Shown: positions 1 through 8,092 of the stretch, in pieces
Position numbering within the stretch: the first letter of the stretch is position 1
How the letters are laid out: each line of letters begins with the position of its first letter
Assembly (NCBI GenBank): GCA_002385485.1
Contig: DGDP01000098.1
Coordinates: 972-9,615, forward strand
Length of the DNA: 8,644 nt
From: Acetomicrobium sp. UBA3949
GTDB taxonomy: Bacteria; Synergistota; Synergistia; Synergistales; Acetomicrobiaceae
Direction: 5' to 3'
Made by a program: the position numbers and the translations under genes
Notes under the pieces: model-generated
Told to the model about the DNA's origin: nothing
Database searches by the model: none
What the model saw: only the letters and a program-made list of their open reading frames with translations

Positions 1-599
1 GAACAGATCACTTGAGGATGAATTTGCCAGAGGTTTTCTTCGCTGGCTATCCGCCGATAAGCAGAAAAATCGCTTGGTATGATTAAGCGAAACTCTTCTT
101 TAAAATGAAAGCGCATCTCTGCTATCCATTGAGCCACCAATCCTTTGGGGACAACAACCAAAGTGCGCTTAACCAAGCCTCGTAGCTTTAACTCACGCAT
201 TATGAGCCCTGCTTCAATGGTCTTGCCAAGTCCAACTTCGTCCGCCAAAAGATAGCGAACCCGATTCGAGGAAACAGCCTTAGACAGAACATTAACTTGA
301 TGAGGCAACGGTATAACTGACGATTCTATTGGCGCAAGCAAAACATCTTGAGTCAAAGCATCGGCAACCCTCGCTGCGGAAGCAAGATAGGCTATCTGGT
401 GCTTATTGTCGATTGCAATCTCACATATAGGTTTAAGTCGCGAGGCTGATATACGAACAACAGCATTTTTACTAGGCATCCAGACACGACAAACAGTCTC
501 GCCCCAAAGCGTCTGGGTTTCGATTACACGGCAAAGCTCTTTATGGTCGAAGCTGTAGCGCCAATCATCTTGATTTTTTCTTCCAATTTCCACATTCAT
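1..599 (-). CDS. brxHII: SNF2/DEAD-like helicase, BrxHII type, N-terminal part (runs off left edge)
   Basis: This is the first 199 codons of a helicase; the rest, including motif II and the second RecA-like lobe, lies outside the window. It reads MNVEIGRKNQDDWRYSF at its start. Motif I is ADEVGLGKT at residues 119-127 (bases 219-245), the DExGLGKT form typical of SNF2/RapA-like helicases, followed by IEAGLIMREL. Motif Ia follows as TLVVVPKGLVAQW. A Q-motif-like segment, LPHQVNVL, precedes motif I. The chosen ATG at 599 has GGAG six bases upstream. An in-frame ATG at 614 (adding MPEKQ) lacks a good site. It begins 30 bases after the methyltransferase stop, so the two are probably co-transcribed. 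In type 3 BREX a helicase called BrxHII occupies this position; the related DISARM helicase DrmD looks similar over this part, but the neighbours favour BREX. The exact role in phage exclusion is not settled. Confidence 0.88.
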   Translation of the reverse strand, partial: MNVEIGRKNQDDWRYSFDHKELCRVIETQTLWGETVCRVWMPSKNAVVRISASRLKPICEIAIDNKHQIAYLASAARVADALTQDVLLAPIESSVIPLPHQVNVLSKAVSSNRVRYLLADEVGLGKTIEAGLIMRELKLRGLVKRTLVVVPKGLVAQWIAEMRFHFKEEFRLIIPSDFSAYRRIASEENLWQIHPQVIC

Positions 600-605
600 T
601 TGCTT

Positions 606-609
606 CTCC
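606..609 (-). promoter_or_regulatory. Ribosome binding site for the helicase gene
   Basis: GGAG on the minus strand sits six bases before the ATG at 599, which decides this start over the in-frame ATG at 614. The site lies inside the short gap after the methyltransferase stop codon. Confidence 0.6.
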
Positions 610-629
610 GGCATTACTTTCGCTGATCG

Positions 630-3600
630 CTAACCTTGAGAGCGCGTAAGCGCCTGATCGTACCACATCAATAATTTCGGGTCTTCCAAGAGAATTTTCT
701 CCGGGATCTTGCGCGCTACGGCGATGATGGTTGTGTAATCGTGTTCTTGCCAGGCTTTCTTAAAACCAACGCGAACTGCTTCAAGCCGAACAGGTCTTAT
801 CCGTCTTTGTTTGGAATTTCTGTATTCTTCAAATTCCCGCAACAAGGCACGCTCACGAAGCCTCTCTAAATCGCTCGCTTTATTTGGATCGGGGACATGC
901 CAACGGTCCTTTGCGCGCTTTATGAGCTCTTGGTTTTCAGTATATAATTGGCCATTTTCTTCCCTGGAGCTGCCTCCTGCCAGCTCTTCCTGTATAGTTT
1001 TGCGTAAATCAGAGCTTTGCTTCATCCAAGAAACTATTTGTGCAGGAATTGGCCCTTTACCGTCATAGCGAAGAAAGTTTTGCTCCAAAATTTCCAAAAG
1101 TTCAAGCGGTTTTTCGTGTTTTTGCCAGCCACCAATTTCCTTTATAAATTGCGGATGTAGTTCCTGAAAAGTTTGCGGCTTTTTGGTGAGATTTATCTTA
1201 AACCATTGAATTGCAGAAGATTCATCGGTAACGGCAAGTTCAAGCTGCATAACCTCTTTTATTTTCATACGTTTTTTGTCGTATTCCACTACCTGATCAG
1301 GCAAGAAATACATCCCGTCGCGCTCTGGAAAACGTTGTGCAAGTCCTTCGTAAAACTCGGCCGCAGAAAGAGGGACGGTGACTCCGCGCAGAACATGAAA
1401 AGCCACCATTCTGTCATAGAGCAAGTAGTTTTGACGTTCGGCAATGACCTCGGCCTTGCCGCCCTTGGAGATGAATACCGGAAGCTTTTTTAAGTGCGTG
1501 CGGACAAAATCCCAGACGCCTTCTTCGCTGCCCGCTTCAAGTTTGAAACGTTCTTCCAAACCTTCGTTGGGCTTGTAGCATGAAATTATGAGGTCTTGCT
1601 TAACGGCAGAGGCAGACGTTACCTGTTTAAAGGAACCCTGTTGTTTATCAAGAGTACGAATATCGGCAACCACAAACCCAGCTACTTGCAAAGCTTCCAT
1701 GATAGCATTCCAAACACTATTCTTAGAGTTATGAAATTCCACCGTCATCCAACGACCGGGCTTTAGCACCCTATGATATTCCTTGAAGCACTCCGTCATC
1801 AATCGCTGATACTCCGGCAATCCTTTGCCCTGCACTTTGTTTTCGATGGCCTCAGGCTTGTTGTTGGTAAAGACCCTGAGCCATACTTCCCACAAGAAAT
1901 TAAGCTCGGAATACATCAAATTTCCGCCAAAAGGGGGATCGGTAAAGATATAGTCAACACAATGTTTTTCAAGATTTAAGATTGATGTTGATTGAGTTTT
2001 AGTATAGGAATAGGATGTAGCAATAAAGGCTTTTGCGATACATTTAGCTTTACTATTCATAACCCATGTTGGTAGTGTCTCGGCAATAAGTGAACTAACA
2101 TACAAAGTACCTGTCAAAGGGCCATTGCCACGATTGCCCATGTTATATCTAACTATTCGAGAACAAAGTGTTCCAACTATGGATTGAAAAATAAGGCGTG
2201 TTTGCATTGTTAGTAATTTATTTATTGCACTCAGCACCCACAAATTTCGCTTCGTATAGAAATGGTGCACGTGGGTGAGGCCAATATCATCGTTACGACG
2301 AGACTCTTCACCCTCGGGCATCCGATCCGTAGGAAACCAATAGGGAATATCAAGCTGTTCGATCTTGTCAATAAGCGCTATATCAAAGGTATCTGGCGCT
2401 TTTTCGTAACGTTTTTTGCCAACGCTGTAGTTTATGAGCACAGGAACCTGCTTTGCCTGGCGAATAGTCTTATCAATTGCATTATCATATTTGGTAACCC
2501 AGGCACGATCCATGTTGCGCTTGGTAAGCAGCGCACCGCAATGCGGGCAAAGGAATTCTTTATGGACTTTGCCCGCTTTTTTATCAACAGCAGATTCCCA
2601 AAAAATGACGTCCTTCGTGCATTCGGGACATATAAATACATCAGACCAGACTGTGTAGTTGATCTGTCCCAGGTTTGGGATTGCACGAATTAGTTTTCTG
2701 GCTTCATCGGCAGTTTTACACGTTTTAAGCTTATCGGCCCAAATTTCAGCTTTGTCGGTCTCTGCTTGATGCAATGTGGCATACATCCAGCTGCATTCTT
2801 CTTCAACTTCACGTAGAATACGTTTGGCTTCACGCTCAAAGGCCTTGACGTCTACAGGTGTGTTATAGTTATAAGCTATGAATGTAGCGGCTGGAGACAG
2901 ATCGTTTAACACTGCGTATCTGGCGCCGAGCTTAGAAAAAGGCTTCCATGCGCTTTTCCCGTTATCTTCTGTCTCCTGTTGATACACTACGCCCTGATCG
3001 TCAACCATATAACCAAGTGATTCCACTGTCTTGCGATCGCCGCAAAGTTGGGCCGCCACGCCGGTCATGCCCGTGCCGCAAAAACCGTCAAAGACAATAT
3101 CGTCTGGTTCAGTATAATGAAGTATATACCGCATGATAGCCTTATGTGGCACCTTTGTGTGATAGGAATGAGCGTTATAGATCGGGTCATTTTTGCCCTC
3201 GCTTACATCGGCTGCAAAGGGTTCACGGTGGTATTTGTCGCTTTCCGGATTATATGCTTTGTCATGACATCTGATGAAATCCTCGATGAATGGATTAGGG
3301 CAGGCCGTATAATAAGGCGGGTCAGAAAGGCGCAAAATATCCTCTGTCTTGCCGTGTGGGAAACCAATCTCATCTTTATATAGCGTTAAAAGGTCTGCAT
3401 CGCCGTTTCCGCGGCGAGCAATTCGTGCTGCTTTGACCATATTAAGGGCAAGCTTGTTAATGCCCTCATCGTCGCCAACGGGCCAATGTTCGAGAGACTT
3501 TAAACGAGATATGGCGTCATCTACCGTAGTAAAAGGGACACCCTTGAGCTTGGCATTTAATTCTTCCAGTCCTTTGCAAAGAAGATCAAGAAAGCACTCC

Positions 3601-3731
3601 CGCCGTTTTTCGTCATTTTCAAATGTAATCCCCAGGCAATTTACAGAGGCATCTAAGTCTAACTTGCGGGAAGGCATAGATTCTAAATCAAAGAGGATCT
3701 GTTGATGATGTTGTCTTGTTTTTTCGTTCAC
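630..3731 (-). CDS. pglXI: BREX-3 DNA adenine methyltransferase, PglX type
   Basis: A 1033-residue predicted amino-methyltransferase that would modify host DNA so that BREX ignores it. The order of motifs is that of a beta-class enzyme: motif IV as SDPPYY at residues 136-141, then a helical stretch (HTKVPHKAIMRYILHY) leading to motif I as DGFCGTGMTG at 215-224. A CPEC (368-371) and CPHC (395-398) pair looks like a zinc ribbon inserted in the middle. A second motif-IV-like segment, FTDPPFGGN at 596-604, follows, resembling the site in DUF1156-type methyltransferases. The C-terminal 200 residues are highly charged and helical (around RWHVPDPNKASDL and GFKKAWQEHDYTTII) and may recognise DNA or partner proteins. 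It lies between brxC and the helicase, as expected for type 3 BREX. The start is a GTG directly after an in-frame TAG, so the true N-terminus is uncertain. The methyltransferase call is firm; adenine specificity and the name come from the motifs and context. Confidence 0.88.
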   Translation of the reverse strand: MNEKTRQHHQQILFDLESMPSRKLDLDASVNCLGITFENDEKRRECFLDLLCKGLEELNAKLKGVPFTTVDDAISRLKSLEHWPVGDDEGINKLALNMVKAARIARRGNGDADLLTLYKDEIGFPHGKTEDILRLSDPPYYTACPNPFIEDFIRCHDKAYNPESDKYHREPFAADVSEGKNDPIYNAHSYHTKVPHKAIMRYILHYTEPDDIVFDGFCGTGMTGVAAQLCGDRKTVESLGYMVDDQGVVYQQETEDNGKSAWKPFSKLGARYAVLNDLSPAATFIAYNYNTPVDVKAFEREAKRILREVEEECSWMYATLHQAETDKAEIWADKLKTCKTADEARKLIRAIPNLGQINYTVWSDVFICPECTKDVIFWESAVDKKAGKVHKEFLCPHCGALLTKRNMDRAWVTKYDNAIDKTIRQAKQVPVLINYSVGKKRYEKAPDTFDIALIDKIEQLDIPYWFPTDRMPEGEESRRNDDIGLTHVHHFYTKRNLWVLSAINKLLTMQTRLIFQSIVGTLCSRIVRYNMGNRGNGPLTGTLYVSSLIAETLPTWVMNSKAKCIAKAFIATSYSYTKTQSTSILNLEKHCVDYIFTDPPFGGNLMYSELNFLWEVWLRVFTNNKPEAIENKVQGKGLPEYQRLMTECFKEYHRVLKPGRWMTVEFHNSKNSVWNAIMEALQVAGFVVADIRTLDKQQGSFKQVTSASAVKQDLIISCYKPNEGLEERFKLEAGSEEGVWDFVRTHLKKLPVFISKGGKAEVIAERQNYLLYDRMVAFHVLRGVTVPLSAAEFYEGLAQRFPERDGMYFLPDQVVEYDKKRMKIKEVMQLELAVTDESSAIQWFKINLTKKPQTFQELHPQFIKEIGGWQKHEKPLELLEILEQNFLRYDGKGPIPAQIVSWMKQSSDLRKTIQEELAGGSSREENGQLYTENQELIKRAKDRWHVPDPNKASDLERLRERALLREFEEYRNSKQRRIRPVRLEAVRVGFKKAWQEHDYTTIIAVARKIPEKILLEDPKLLMWYDQALTRSQG
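2538..2630 (-). other. CxxC/CxxC ribbon insert within the methyltransferase
   Basis: Residues 368-398 of the methyltransferase contain CPEC and CPHC separated by 23 residues. The arrangement is that of a structural zinc ribbon. It lies between motif I and the second DPP motif. Zinc binding is inferred from the cysteine spacing only. Confidence 0.6.
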
Positions 3732-3741
3732 CTAAATCATG

Positions 3742-3750
3742 CCACCTTCC
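3742..3750 (-). promoter_or_regulatory. Shine-Dalgarno site of the methyltransferase, ambiguous start
   Basis: The minus strand reads GGAAGGTGG, ten bases before the GTG at 3731 and only one base before an ATG at 3740. That ATG is in the same frame as the methyltransferase but is closed by ATT TAG, after which the GTG follows at once. A second in-frame ATG at 3752 is closed by the same TAG. The spacing to the GTG is at the long end of the normal range. Confidence 0.45.
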
Positions 3751-3753
3751 ATA

Positions 3754-3780
3754 AAAGTCACATATAAACTTATAGACTTT
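3754..3780 (-). repeat. Imperfect inverted repeat between brxC and the methyltransferase gene
   Basis: On the plus strand AAAGTC (3754-3759), a three-base bulge, and TATAA (3763-3767) face TTATA (3770-3774) and GACTTT (3775-3780). The arms pair over 11 positions around a two-base centre, though the innermost A-T pairs would have to open in RNA. It overlaps the brxC stop codon. There is no T-run after it in the direction of transcription, so it does not look like an intrinsic terminator; an mRNA processing or stability element is possible. Confidence 0.45.
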
Positions 3781-6700
3781 ACTCTAATACTATCCTAACC
3801 TTGTTGGGTTCTTTGCCCCTGGCAAGCTCGGCCAAATAGGCTTCAAAACGTTTCTTCATTTCATCCAACGTCACGGGCGAACCGCCTGCAAAGAGGGCCG
3901 TGTGCAAATCTTCGATCTTAACTTCGACCTTGACGAGGCCTGATAACACCTCCTGTATGACGCGGATAAAATCCTTGCTTAATACATCAGGCAATTGCTG
4001 TTCTTCCATAAATTTCTCAATTTGTTTTCGATCCTCCGGTTTCAGCAAATCGAGGTTATTCTGAACTGTTGGGTCTTCTAGGTTGGTTAGCAACGTAACA
4101 GTCCATTCGTTAAACAAATTATCTAGTCTCTCATCTAGGGATTCAAGCTCAATCGCTGCAGATCTGAGGGGCGTCTCTACCGCCGGCCGGAAGGAACAAT
4201 AAGGACATTCCGGCTTTGTAGCGAGGTCTTGTTCGGTAAGTTTAAAACAGCTTTTCAAGTCGGCCAATCGTTCCTCAAGCTCCCTCAGTTGAGAAAGGGG
4301 CATGAGATCTATGCTGGCTAAGTCGCGTAGTGCTTTTAACCGCTCGTCATTATTCATCAGCTCTTTTTTTCTTCTGTCCTCGTTCACGCCCAATCTGGCC
4401 TTGGTGTGCATATCTAGATAAGCATTGATGTAGGATTCTTTAAGGTCGGTCAAATCTCGCCGTAGCTTTGGCAGTAAATCACCACTCCCACAATTCAGCC
4501 TATCGCCTACTGCATCCATCCATTTGCCCTTAATCGAAGTTATTGTTTGGGCTCGAATTTCCCTTGTCTTCTTGGTCCATTCGTGATCCTTTGGCATAAG
4601 AGTTTCGGCATTAGACAGATATGAAACGATATCTTTTAGATCGTTTAGCAAATCCTGCAAAAATTCAACCCGCACAAGACAGTTCAAATCATCCTTGTAG
4701 CGTTTAATTTCTTGAACTTCGTAATGAAAGTTTTTGAGCTTGCCAGATGTATTGTAAGCTTGTAAGCTTTCCAGAAAACTTTTCATTCGCTCAAGAGCCG
4801 AGTAGTACGCTTGCTGCGTGGATTCGTCCAAAATATATTCACCCCAAAAGACAATACCTTGGCGCAATGTTTGTTGAGCCAAAACAATTCGCTCCAAAAA
4901 TCCGTCTACTCTTTTTTGCATCTCGATAATTGGATCATTCTTGCCTTGAGCGATGAGTTGAACCATGCCCGGCGTCAGATCTAACAATTCAAATAAGGCT
5001 CTAAGGGCCGGTAAGTTCCACTCCTTTGGTCTTTCTATGTGTTTAAAATTGACCAGTTCGCTTATTGGCTCAGCGGCCAACTCGGGTAATGCGGTGGCAT
5101 CAAATTTCCTGCCGGGGATCGAAAGGACAATATCTCCGGAGTAAACCAAAGCGGCCAAAAGCACTACAACCCATTCAGGTTCTAAGCGATAGCCCTTATC
5201 AATAGCAAAATACTCTACATCGCTTACATCCTGAATCAACTCTGAGCGGTTAACGACATGGCCATGTTCCTTCTTTTTGAGGATATTTAGGATGTGCTTT
5301 GCATATTTAGAACGAGAGGGGTCAAGCCTATCGCCGTCTAGCAACTCCAAGGCATCTAGTACAGCAGTTGCTTGTTTGGTGCGATTTTGTCCGGCAATTG
5401 CGCGCAGGGCGTCCTGTGCTGCTTGTTCTCGGTTTTGACTTGTGATCAATACACTAAAGCTTGGATACTCTGGGGCTTGATCCTGAAAATGCGCAGACAA
5501 CATAGCACCAGCGACGGCATTAACTAGATCGCGAAAGCTAAAGCTGGAGGTATCAGGCGTTTGCAGATAATGTGCGACTTGGCGAGCACCTGCTCCCAAT
5601 TCGTTCAAGAGACTGGAGGAATGGCGTAATGACTCACCAAAACTTCTATTTCGGCCCCGCCAAGTTACCTCAAAGGCATCAATCATATTTTCCCGCAACC
5701 AGTTAACGATATCTCCCAAAAAATCGGTCGCTTTGGACTCATAGGCATTCTTGGCACTACCACTTGACTTAGAGGCTTGATCCAGCGCTGCTGCATATTT
5801 TGCAAGCAGGGGCCTGAAGTCTTCGTCTTTTTTGTTAGAAAGGCGAAAGAACACTTCATCTGCCTTCTTTTCATCTTTAAAGTGTGGCGGATCGAAGGGC
5901 TGAATGAAGTAAATGTAAAAATCCCGGGGCGGCACAGCGGTAGAGCGCTCATTGGGCGCGCCGAAGAAAAGGTATCCCTGCCTTGTGACATTTCGCTCAG
6001 GCCATAGGACCTCGTGTTCCCAAATTCGGTATCCTGTTACGTAGGTTGGGTGATCCTTTTTCTCCATTAAAATCTGGAGAGCTTCGTAATAAGCCCGATC
6101 CAAAGCACTGTCGTCTAAACTCTCGGCTCGTCTTTCAATGAGTGCATCGTAATCCTCCGTCTTTTTAAGATCTAAGTACCATTGGTCGTTATCCTGATTA
6201 TGGGAAATGAATTGACCGCTAACAGTCTTTTGAATTTCCCTGAGTACTGTTTCTATCAGCGTCAATAAGTCGTCTGCCGGCTCTCCGCCAAGCTCTTCAA
6301 TATCTGGTTGATAGAGGCAAAGTGTATCGCGCAGCTCCTTGGCCGTAGCACCCAAAGGTGTGTAAATATCACCAGTAGTCAGACGATGAACGGAAAGGGC
6401 GTGGATTATTCTGATAGCCAAGTGCTTGTACAGTGGACGTGAGAAGGCCTGCTCTATTCTGGCCTCCAATGTTTGGCTGACGTCCATAACCTCCTTGACT
6501 TCGGGGATCGTACGAAAAGCCGGATTGCTTTTAAGCGCAACCCAATAACTGTCATAGGCTATAACCCCTGGTCGGTCCGTAGGCACTTCCTCATTAAGCA
6601 GTTCTTTCATAGCATAGGAGAGGGTCTTGAGAATTTCACGCTTCTCAACCACCCTGATCTGTTCAAAGACATCGATATAATCGGGATGGACGGGAAAGAG

Positions 6701-7579
6701 GCGGACGAACTCATCCATTCGCTCATTCATGTGGCCGTAAAACTTAGCAAAAGGCATGAGATATTCGCGTATTTTAACCTGCTGCTCTCCAGTTTTTTTA
6801 AGAAGGCGTTCAGCTACTACGAACTTAACATCCTTGCGAACGATGAGGATTTGTTCGAAGCGATCCTTCACTCGGCGAAGTTGATCGGCCATGTGGATAA
6901 AACGGGGGCTATCGAAAATCGCTTCCTGCACACCCGCTATAAAGCGAAAACGCAGGTACTTACATACTTCGCCAACTTCACGAAGAAAGTTGAGGTCTAA
7001 AATAAGCTCTTGATCCTTACGAGTACGGAGATACTCTAAAAGTTCATCTACGACTAAAAGGAGACCATGGTCTGGAAACACTGCTTGAAAGGAAGCCATC
7101 ATTTCCTCAAAAGCCGGTTTGTTGCTTGGTATTTGACTAGCACCTGGGAAGGTATATATAACACCCATATCATTTAGAGCTTCCTCTAAATAAAACGTGA
7201 CGATATCCCGCAGAGACATTGTAGTTGATCCAATCTCTCTGCGAACCACTTTGAATTTACCGGCTATGGTTTGCGCCGATGTCGCAACTTTTTCGTTGTT
7301 TAAAACAGAAAGAAGGGCTTCATGCTCTGCAATGCTGGATATTACCGACATCAGATGAGATTTGCCAGTGCCGTAATTGCCTACAATTAACAAAGCCTTG
7401 TTATCCGAAGGGCTATCGAATTGTAGTTGGGGAAACACAAGGTTCGTTAGCCTTTCGGCCATCTCATCCGATATGACGTAAGTACTTACCAGTTGCCTCG
7501 CTCTCGTAACTTCATCGGCATCCCTTAGCTGAACCACAGTTTCAATGGGCTCAAATTGAATTAAGTCTCCATATTTCAT
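3779..7579 (-). CDS. brxC: BREX-3 large P-loop ATPase BrxC/PglY (DUF6079-like)
   Basis: A 1266-residue AAA-type ATPase, the length expected for BrxC/PglY proteins. Walker A is GNYGTGKS at residues 67-74, in LLIVGNYGTGKSHLMSVI. Walker B is LLLVVDELLEYL at 173-184, followed by a sensor-like strand, RFIAGVQEAIF (212-222). Beyond the ATPase core the protein is long and mostly helical. A charged helical region near residues 1043-1110 leads to C1111 and a CPYC at 1125-1128, then more helix. The ATG at 7579 has AGGGGG eight bases upstream. It follows brxF by 42 bases and precedes the methyltransferase by 47, so the three are likely one transcript. BrxC is essential for defence in studied BREX systems, but its mechanism is not settled. 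The ATPase call is firm. The DUF6079 name is from memory of the family and was not searched. Confidence 0.9.
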   Translation of the reverse strand: MKYGDLIQFEPIETVVQLRDADEVTRARQLVSTYVISDEMAERLTNLVFPQLQFDSPSDNKALLIVGNYGTGKSHLMSVISSIAEHEALLSVLNNEKVATSAQTIAGKFKVVRREIGSTTMSLRDIVTFYLEEALNDMGVIYTFPGASQIPSNKPAFEEMMASFQAVFPDHGLLLVVDELLEYLRTRKDQELILDLNFLREVGEVCKYLRFRFIAGVQEAIFDSPRFIHMADQLRRVKDRFEQILIVRKDVKFVVAERLLKKTGEQQVKIREYLMPFAKFYGHMNERMDEFVRLFPVHPDYIDVFEQIRVVEKREILKTLSYAMKELLNEEVPTDRPGVIAYDSYWVALKSNPAFRTIPEVKEVMDVSQTLEARIEQAFSRPLYKHLAIRIIHALSVHRLTTGDIYTPLGATAKELRDTLCLYQPDIEELGGEPADDLLTLIETVLREIQKTVSGQFISHNQDNDQWYLDLKKTEDYDALIERRAESLDDSALDRAYYEALQILMEKKDHPTYVTGYRIWEHEVLWPERNVTRQGYLFFGAPNERSTAVPPRDFYIYFIQPFDPPHFKDEKKADEVFFRLSNKKDEDFRPLLAKYAAALDQASKSSGSAKNAYESKATDFLGDIVNWLRENMIDAFEVTWRGRNRSFGESLRHSSSLLNELGAGARQVAHYLQTPDTSSFSFRDLVNAVAGAMLSAHFQDQAPEYPSFSVLITSQNREQAAQDALRAIAGQNRTKQATAVLDALELLDGDRLDPSRSKYAKHILNILKKKEHGHVVNRSELIQDVSDVEYFAIDKGYRLEPEWVVVLLAALVYSGDIVLSIPGRKFDATALPELAAEPISELVNFKHIERPKEWNLPALRALFELLDLTPGMVQLIAQGKNDPIIEMQKRVDGFLERIVLAQQTLRQGIVFWGEYILDESTQQAYYSALERMKSFLESLQAYNTSGKLKNFHYEVQEIKRYKDDLNCLVRVEFLQDLLNDLKDIVSYLSNAETLMPKDHEWTKKTREIRAQTITSIKGKWMDAVGDRLNCGSGDLLPKLRRDLTDLKESYINAYLDMHTKARLGVNEDRRKKELMNNDERLKALRDLASIDLMPLSQLRELEERLADLKSCFKLTEQDLATKPECPYCSFRPAVETPLRSAAIELESLDERLDNLFNEWTVTLLTNLEDPTVQNNLDLLKPEDRKQIEKFMEEQQLPDVLSKDFIRVIQEVLSGLVKVEVKIEDLHTALFAGGSPVTLDEMKKRFEAYLAELARGKEPNKVRIVLE

Positions 7580-7587
7580 TGCAATTG

Positions 7588-7593
7588 CCCCCT
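7588..7593 (-). promoter_or_regulatory. Ribosome binding site of brxC
   Basis: AGGGGG on the minus strand lies eight bases before the ATG at 7579, a strong and well-spaced site that fixes the brxC start. It is in the 42-base gap after brxF. Confidence 0.65.
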
Positions 7594-7621
7594 AAAAATT
7601 TGCTTTTGTTTTAAAAACCTG

Positions 7622-8092
7622 TTATTCCATACTAACTGTCAAAAAATCCCTGACAGCATAACGACGATATTCTGGATGACCTGAAACGGCATAGGTCAAA
7701 TGACCATCCGTGATCAATCCGTTCCAGGTAGACGCAATCGTCTTGTTTCGCGATAACCCCTGAAGTAAACACAGAGGGTCATGCTTCAAATTAACGTCAA
7801 AGAAAAGTTCTATATTGTCGAACAAGACCAGTTCCCCCTGGGTTTTATCTACTATTTCACTAACAATACGCGGCAACTGCAGGATCCGTTTTCGTTCGGT
7901 AAGATCAAGCATTTGGCGGGACAATTCGAGGTTCAGGTTAATGAGTGGCACACTTGCTAATGTGGATACTTCCTTAATTACATTCGTCTTTCCACTTCCC
8001 GCTAGGCCCACAATCAAGACTAGGCGGTAATAAGACTTTGAGGCTTCCTTAATCCTTTGAATTACTTGATCTATCAGAGGTCCTGACATCAC
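7622..8092 (-). CDS. brxF: BREX-3 small P-loop ATPase BrxF
   Basis: A 156-residue single-domain P-loop protein, matching the size and operon position of BrxF, the marker gene of type 3 BREX. Walker A is GLAGSGKT at residues 29-36 (bases 7985-8008), preceded by the strand YYRLVLIV. Walker B is ELVLFDNIELFFD at 87-99, with the acidic DN rather than DE pair. A later segment, LTYAVSGHPEYRRYAV, could hold a sensor. It is the first gene of the operon, with the candidate promoter about 160 bases upstream. The start is given as GTG 8092, eight bases after GGAG; the ATG at 8089 is the next codon and could equally be used. No membrane segment or DNA-binding motif is evident. BrxF may work with BrxC, also an ATPase, but this is inferred from gene order. 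Confidence 0.87.
   Translation of the reverse strand: MMSGPLIDQVIQRIKEASKSYYRLVLIVGLAGSGKTNVIKEVSTLASVPLINLNLELSRQMLDLTERKRILQLPRIVSEIVDKTQGELVLFDNIELFFDVNLKHDPLCLLQGLSRNKTIASTWNGLITDGHLTYAVSGHPEYRRYAVRDFLTVSME

Noticed and set aside
2262..2693. Plus-strand open frame of 143 codons antisense to the methyltransferase
   Set aside because: It is antisense to the ribbon and central part of the methyltransferase, with no domain and no convincing ribosome binding site.
6473..7000. Plus-strand open frame of 175 codons antisense to brxC
   Set aside because: It lies wholly inside the well-supported brxC ATPase region, has no recognisable motif, and its composition is what a codon-biased gene throws off on its opposite strand.
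7815..8030. Plus-strand 71-codon frame antisense to brxF
   Set aside because: It mirrors the Walker A and B coding region of brxF and has no features of its own.
1..8092. DISARM as an alternative system
   Set aside because: DISARM also has a methyltransferase and an SNF2-like helicase, but the small BrxF-like P-loop protein followed by a large BrxC-like ATPase is the BREX type 3 arrangement, and no drmA/drmB/drmC-like gene is seen in the window.
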